Source: Liolophura sinensis (Eukaryota > Mollusca > Polyplacophora > Chitonida > Chitonidae). Taken from it: 64,000 bases of DNA. The notes under the pieces were generated by a model. It was not told the origin of the DNA. It ran no database searches and saw only the letters and a list, made by a program, of their open reading frames with translations. The first letter of the stretch is position 1; every line of letters starts with the position of its first letter. Both the position numbers and the translations under genes were made by a program. The DNA is taken from positions 13,947,338-14,011,337 of the forward strand of contig NC_088302.1 in NCBI RefSeq assembly GCF_032854445.1. The letters are read 5' to 3'. Shown piece after piece: positions 57,893 to 64,000 of this stretch.

Positions 57893-58494
57893 ATTGACTG
57901 ACATAATAATATCAGGGTTTCTCGACAAAACTATAGTAAAATGCGCTGAAATAGAAAATATCTTCCTGTCATTTTCCTGAAGCTCTAGCGTCTTGGTCGA
58001 TGAACATTTAGACATTAACTGCTCTGCTTCGAGATTCACTAATATATAGTAATGAGAATGTGAAAGGAAAGAAAATATAATATATAGCATAAAAAACATC
58101 ATGGAGAGGAAACCAGAGCAGCAGCGATAGTCTCATAGTTAGCAGATGAAGCCTTTTTGCCAATTTGCCTGAGTAATGTGTTAATTCTCAAGCTCTCTGT
58201 TTAAATTCCCACATATATTGCAGTGGCTCAGACATCCTAAATCACCAAGGCCAATGATAATGACTTTCCTTTACAATATGCAGCACAGAGGCCTTACGTT
58301 GCCCACTTTCAAACAATTTGCCATCCATATAACAGGTTTCACTTTACAATGTGTGAATTTTTTAGTGTTCTAAATTTTATCGCTCTTTAATTCAGCAACA
58401 TATTTTTGATACACGTATAAATATGATGCACCTTTATAATCAACAAGCTCTAATGTGGACTTTTGCCGTCAAAGTGAATGTGGGGCTAGATCTG
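57893..58494. other. No gene recognised
   Basis: Chance frames only. Confidence 0.4.
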
Positions 58495-58719
58495 GCCCCG
58501 AGATCAAGAAGCGATCTGAGACATAAGTTAAAATTTTAATCATTAAATTTGGTATGTTCCGTTTGGTATCTTAGCTGGAATTGGTTGTGCAAATACATAC
58601 ACAAAATACACGTTGTCGAGTAATATTTTGACCTCGTTACATTAGAAATAACAAAGAACAATTTTAAAAGTTGTTTAAAATTTTGACTTAAGTCTAAGAT
58701 TGCGTCATGGTCTCGGGGC
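58495..58719. mobile_element. MITE-like element with ~50-bp terminal inverted repeats
   Basis: Left arm gccccgagatcaagaagcga then tctgagacataagttaaaat (58495-58545). The right arm, read in reverse complement from 58719, is gccccgagaccatgacgcaa then tcttagacttaagtcaaaat. About 78 percent of positions match, around a roughly 120-bp AT-rich centre with no open frame. A clear target-site duplication was not found. Confidence 0.65.
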
Positions 58720-58885
58720 TCGTCACAGGTAAGCTCGCTGCGTCCATCAGACTGATGACTAAATGAGACCGACTGCTGGAATCAGCTTCTTGCTGCTTCG
58801 GCTACTGCTTTAGGTAATGAGTTTTGTCAGGTATCTGGCGTATGTCGATGTTTAGTCCACCCATAAACAAAAATATCAACGTTAA

Positions 58886-58992
58886 ATATATTTATTTATT
58901 TATTTCACTGGTGTTTTACGCTGTCCTCAAGAATATTGCATTTATAAGACTGTGGTGAGCATTATGGTGAGGAGAAACCGGGGGTTACCCAC
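58886..58992 (-). mobile_element. SINE family A tail fragment
   Basis: tatttatttatttatttcac then tggtgttttacgctgtcctc and gagcattatggtgaggagaa; 5'-truncated. Confidence 0.82.
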
Positions 58993-60758
58993 TACAATCG
59001 GGTAAGAGGTAAGGTTAAGTATACATCAGATATTCTTGAGACGCTGTTAAGTAAGAACCAATCAATTAATCAAAAGAAATACTGTATCACCTGATCAGAC
59101 ATGATTGGGAACACCTATATGTCAAAGATCTGAAAAATCAGCTACATGTGTAGGCCTACCAAGGTATTGACACCATTCTTTGCTTCATCGATCTCTTATA
59201 TCCACGCCTGTGATATGTTCGTTTGCACACTGCATCTAAATTTATGTGTAACCGTTCATTATGCACAGAAATGTGAAAGGCAAAGGCTTCCTTTGGTAAT
59301 AAATGTAAAAGTGTACATTATTAAGCACAGCTTATCTGACAAAGGTTTCTGTCTTCCATTAATCTTGGCATTGTTCCTGGTCCCTTGTCTCTTATTAACA
59401 GCTCTCCTCTTCCGGCACTGTGTTCTAGAGGGAATTTGAAGGAGGAGAAGGCTTGTGAGATGTGACCCATGTGGATTGTGATGCGTTACCTCTGATGTGC
59501 CACAGACTACCAAAATCTTTCTCATGTCCTTGTTACAAATATGAGGCTTTCTTGTTTACATTTCTCATGGAATTTGTTTATAGAACTGCATAAATCTAAC
59601 TGAATGTCGCGTGCAGACTGTTCCGATGTTACGTCTTACTAAGACCTGTATCTAGGCGACAGAGGTTTCCTGTCAGGTCGCCTTTACGACAACTGCGATA
59701 TAATTTCAATTCTGATGTAGTTTTTCTTTTTCTTTTCCAGCTATCACTGATTGTAATTTTCGGGCAGTCTGCATACTAGTCACATTTATGGCACTATCCA
59801 TATTATTAAAGAGAGTAAGTCAATTAGTGGATACTGTACATAGTAAAATACCGAATGGTCCTGCGTGCTGCATGTACTTTCCCTGCTTTGTGGCATTTTT
59901 ATCAACATCATAAGGTGACTTCAGAAACTAGTAAGTCAAGAATATTCTGTGAAACGCCTTCTATGAGCTGTATATTCATTGTGTTTCGACAAAGATCGTT
60001 ATGTACTTTATATATATATACTAATTATAGCACAGCTATAATAGTTTTGTGTTGGGACAGTGTACTACTAAACCAACGCATGTAGATTTTCTCATTGGTT
60101 TTGTTCTAAATTAAAAGTTATCTCCCCTTTTTTCACAATTTTCTCCCATTATCAAATGTATTTACACTGTATGACCCAATTTGTTAATGCACGCGCTCGT
60201 CACAGGTAAGCTCGTGCTGCCATTGAAATATTTACCGATAGCCTCGTGGCGGTGTTATAGTCTTTTGGGATCCTTTTCTGTTTGGACGTGAACCGAGAAG
60301 AACGTATGTGCATGCTGCAAAAAAATTTCCGTAATTTTGTATTTTTTCCATGCGTTTTAACTCGCCTATTTTTTTCGTCTCCGCCTTTGCGGGTTATAAT
60401 TGTTGTAACATATATTCATAATATATATAATGAATTCATAACATATTTTAGTTTAATATCTTAATCTCAATAAATTTGTAATTTGTACTAAATGCCCTTA
60501 TAACACAATTCTGCCCATTTCGTGGTCTATCTGTTACTAGCCACCCTTAGGCCTTTGACCAGCTCTGTTCCTTGCATAAATGAACAGTTGCAATCAAAGC
60601 ACAACTGAGATAGCATCTTTCATTCATTATTAAAAACTTTTAAATGCTTCTCTCTGCATTGATCCGCTGTTTTTCACTCCATATACCTTTTGTAGTTCTT
60701 TGGCGGTTTGTGTAAAACGTTTTACTAGAAACTAATTTTGTGACTATTGTCCCGGATC
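58993..60758. other. No gene recognised
   Basis: Open frames at 59146-59525 on both strands overlap each other and lack splice context. A donor-like ACAG|GTAAGCTCG near 60205 repeats one near 58728. Confidence 0.35.
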
Positions 60759-60768
60759 TTCCATTCTG

Positions 60769-60953
60769 TTTGAGTGAGTGAGTGAGGAGTTAATGCTTGG
60801 GGTTTAACGTTGTGCTCAACTGATACTGATACGGTCAAACAGTCGTTGCTCTATACCTTTCAACGCCAAGCTTAGGTGTGACTCGAACGAGGATTGATCC
60901 TGGATGTACCGCTCTGGAAGTGGACGCTCTACCAACTGTGCTATCCGGGCAGG
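60769..60953 (-). mobile_element. SINE family B, internally deleted, tRNA head intact
   Basis: On the minus strand it begins cctgcccggatagcacagtt ggtagagcgtccacttcc, i.e. a full A box (TAGCACAGTTGGTAGAGC), and has the B-box word cgttcgagtcacacc. The tail (gtgagtgagtgaggag, cttggggtttaacgttgtgc) follows after a body deletion. Flanks ttccattctg (60759-60768) and ttccatcctg (60954-60963) look like a target-site duplication with one mismatch. Confidence 0.9.
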
Positions 60954-60963
60954 TTCCATCCTG

Positions 60964-62983
60964 GCTGATGTCTGGTATACGAATGTTGTTTTTCACGCCT
61001 AGATTCACTATCATGTTGCACCTGAGACACCTGAGATTGATCGTTTTGAAGCTGATACAATTTACATTGCTAAACTAAATGAAAGAACATTTAGTTAACT
61101 CGCCTTAACTAAAAAAAAACGTTTATATTCTAAACATTTTTAGAACCTTCCTTGCGGTTTTTTGCCGGCATAATCGTGGGGTGTTAATTTAGTTTGCCTG
61201 TAAATTAATCCGTCTTTATTTCACATATACAGACTTTATATTTACATATGTAGTTGTTTTCTGATGAGCGCTGTTGTGAACGTTGTCTTCCGAACAATGA
61301 ACTGGAGTATCGATTATGACCATGGTAAGAATGTCATTCACCACGTGTACATGCATTTCCTTTCGATTCTTAAAGATTTCTTCAAGAAGAGTCTAAAAGC
61401 ATAGTAAAACTTACCCGTCAATGGCTTTTTACTACAACGAGGTACATGTATGCATACATTGACTTACTTTCATCCGGTATTAGATTTTCAGGGATGGGAA
61501 AATATAATTTTTCAGAAGACGTTTGCGTTTTCCGAAGTTCGAAAATATGTAGGGTTCCCTGTGAGTAAACTGTGTTTTTGCTTTACGTACGTATTTATTA
61601 AAGGCGCGGACATTAAAAATGCATCAAATTTCGCTCCTGCGTGTGTAATAGCTGTTTTACTGATGCGCCTTTCAGTTAAAATGTTTGTCCAGACAGCCGA
61701 TATCTATAACTTCAGGTCACGTTTTCATATTGTGGCCCGGTAGAGTATGAATGAAACGTGAGACAGTCCTCCACTATGCTGTACTGATTTGTATCATGCA
61801 GAAAGCTGAACACAAAATGTCTCTTTTACACATCACTTAATATCGCACTACAATACAGTTGTTTCATTACCCATGCCGCCTTAACCCTTCACTTAATATC
61901 TCTCTGCGATAGAGTTGTTTTTATTACTTATTCATGCATGAGATAAAGCGGTTTTCATTCCTTGTTTATTTTATATCATCGAGAACAATGCAAACTATAG
62001 GTTGATGCGGATTTGGTAGAAATCTCGGGTCATTAAACTTTGAAGCAGTGACCTGCTAGTTCACGTCAAAGTGAGAGGGTCACTGATTTTCATGAAGTTT
62101 GGGATGATTTATTGCTAGTTGATTCGCAGTCACGAACTATGGGAGTCGGTAACCCGAAGTTCTGTGAATCGTTCACCCCGTAGTTCTGAAAATCTTCATA
62201 TGTCTCTAAAAGGCAACTTTCCAAATCCAGGTAATGAGATGGGTACGCTTTGAATTACAAGATATCAGCCATTGGAAAATTTGGACGAAACGACCAAGCC
62301 ATTTTTCTAAAATGACTTCTAGATTAGTTCTGGACGTCTTAGTTAACCCACACAATTTGACAATACTTCCCAATTCTCTCTATTCGTGACATTCAGTTCA
62401 AGAGACTAAATCTTCAACGTTTCCCAGTTACGATCAAGGCAGGAATCCGCACAATTCCAGTCGTACTAGTCAGTTATTTACACTTGATATCGTGTGTGCA
62501 CTTTGTAACCTTAGAGGCAAAATAAGATGAAGTATAAATCAGACGAAAAAGGCTGTCAGGCTGTCCAGGAAAATGCTTTATTTTCTTAGAATCTATGCAA
62601 CCGAGTAAAAAAGTTTAAATACTGTGGTGACCCAGAGGGTATCATTGACGGCACATCCATATGTTTTGCTTAGAATGGCTCGTTTCAAGGTCCATTCGGC
62701 AAATGCATTCATTTATCTATACATATATACATTTACGTACCATACACTAGTACCAATCTGATCAGAAAAGACCACCGTAGAATCCAAAGTTTCAAATGCT
62801 TTTACCGGGTGGAAAAGATTCCAGCAGAAAAATAATAACCCTAACTATTTTTGTTCACAATGTTAGGTTATCTTTCATCTGACACATTCTTCACATTAAT
62901 GTTTTCTTTCCCATTAAATGACGATTGTCACAGTGAGCTCAATTCAATCATAGCCGTGCAAGTCATGGATTTATTTTTCCGTA
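60964..62983. other. No gene recognised
   Basis: Chance frames only; no clear repeats. Confidence 0.4.
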
Positions 62984-63130
62984 TACTTATCTATTTGATC
63001 GACGTTTTATGCGGTACCCAAAAATATTTCACTTAATACACGATGTCAGGCAGTTTTATAGATCGACAAATCGATGGGTACGAAGTATAACACAAGCCCT
63101 TGTCACCTGACTGACAAACTTTCACTCAGG
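62984..63130 (-). mobile_element. SINE-like tail remnant
   Basis: tttgatcgacgttttatgcg then gtacccaaaaatatttcact has the order of family A/C tails; the body (caggcagttttatagatcga) differs and no head is seen. Confidence 0.55.
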
Positions 63131-63519
63131 TGACCACTATTGCTCAAATGTAAAAGATCTCTAATTATCTGGCTATAATGAAGACCCTGTAAATGGCGGA
63201 CACGATTGTTGTCTATCTCTTGTTGCCATCAAGGCCCCATATCAGGACAATGGTAGAGGGGGATCTCAGTAATGGAACATCGGAAGCTGGATTGACGGGG
63301 GATGGGTGTGGTGTAGATTGAATTTCAGTTATAATAGGAAAAAATCGTCAAGGTCATGCAACCCTTACGTCACATGGGAGCCTCATATACTCTGTGATGT
63401 TCCACATTTTTATAAATTGGCATATTATACATTTTTCGATAGGCTTTCTTAATTGACAGTTCGCCGTTGGCACTAACTGAGTGCGAGTGAATAAATCTTA
63501 ATGCGACAACGTGGAAAAC

Positions 63520-63690
63520 AATTGTAAATTGCTACGTAATTATACAAAAGCTTTCTGTTAATAAATTGCAATTAACATCACTGCACCTTTTTACCTAATT
63601 CTGCTTAGGCTAAGATTCAACGGGGCGTTAAATCTGTTATATGTCAGCATTTACATAAACAGGATAAACTTTAAAGTGAACATAAAGCCA
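63520..63690. repeat. Dispersed repeat M (copy at 63.6 kb)
   Basis: aattgcaattaacatcactg, tttttacctaattctgctta and cagcatttacataaacagg parallel the copy at 36170-36280 in the same order. Confidence 0.7.
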
Positions 63691-64000
63691 GCCACTGAAT
63701 CTGAATTAATTAATGAAGTAGTATTCCAGAAATGTTCGAAAAATATTTTAAAATTCTACACCGGTTATCAACAAAATAGATAGCAAACAATCGTCAGAAC
63801 CTAGCCACTCATTTGGTGACGCCATTTTGCCATGTTATAGCTATGTTGAGTGACGTCACAAAACCTCGGAACTCTCCCGTACCATCGGTATCAAACAATG
63901 TGACAATGAGAAAATACCACCAAAAGCACCTGGTACCCAACCAAAGAGTGTCAGCTCTGTTCCGTGTTCAAAGGGCCTATGTTTCTTTTAGCTTGGCGCT
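63691..64000. other. No gene recognised; CRE site
   Basis: GTGACGTCAC at 63850-63859 is the same 10-mer as at 7-16. No exon was found to the window end. Confidence 0.4.

Overview
The window looks like nuclear DNA from a lophotrochozoan animal, most likely a mollusc (a brachiopod or similar relative is not excluded). The reasons are: AT-rich DNA with spliced coding pieces (GT..AG introns), no operons, many microsatellites, a Tc1-type DNA transposon, and above all dense tRNA-derived SINEs. Several SINEs end in a block read as 'attcttgagtacggcgtaaaacaccaatcaaataaata', split here only to name it: attcttgagtacggcgtaaa then acaccaatcaaataaata. I recall that block as widespread in molluscan genomes; I could not search for it.

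Gene content is very low. The only gene I can assemble with confidence is at the left end (150-3210, + strand). Seven candidate exons join in one open frame of about 209 codons, giving a small helical, then Ser/Thr/Gln-rich, then very basic C-terminal protein that I do not recognise. A weaker candidate is one exon on the minus strand at 25426-25686, with a strong 3' splice site and a mitochondrial-presequence-like start. Most other long open frames are chance products or lie in repeats.

Layout. 0-3.2 kb: the unknown gene, behind a consensus CRE. 3.2-4.6 kb: CAGT-rich spacer and a 39-bp minisatellite. 4.77-6.30 kb: a complete but dead Tc1 element with matching inverted ends and a frameshifted transposase. 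6.3-22 kb: mostly unrecognised non-coding DNA with scattered SINEs. 23.4-23.95 kb: degenerate minisatellite. 26-34 kb: a tandemly duplicated block of about 2.8-3.3 kb carrying its own 43/44-bp and 41-bp minisatellites and a four-times-repeated segment (A1-A4) that may be an old exon. 34-50 kb: SINEs, an inverted pair at 42.2/45.7 kb, and a second inverted pair at 37.5/49.5 kb. 50-64 kb: SINE remnants, a MITE-like inverted-repeat element at 58.5 kb and otherwise unrecognised DNA.

For reference, SINE families are named here A (head with TGGCTCAGTTGGTTAGCGCG), B (tail GTGAGTGAGTGAGTGCTTGG in minus copies), C, D, E and F; the letters are mine. At least eight insertions keep recognisable target-site duplications, so retrotransposition by a LINE partner has been active in this lineage. 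There are no rRNA genes, functional tRNA genes, viral genes or CRISPR arrays that I can support.
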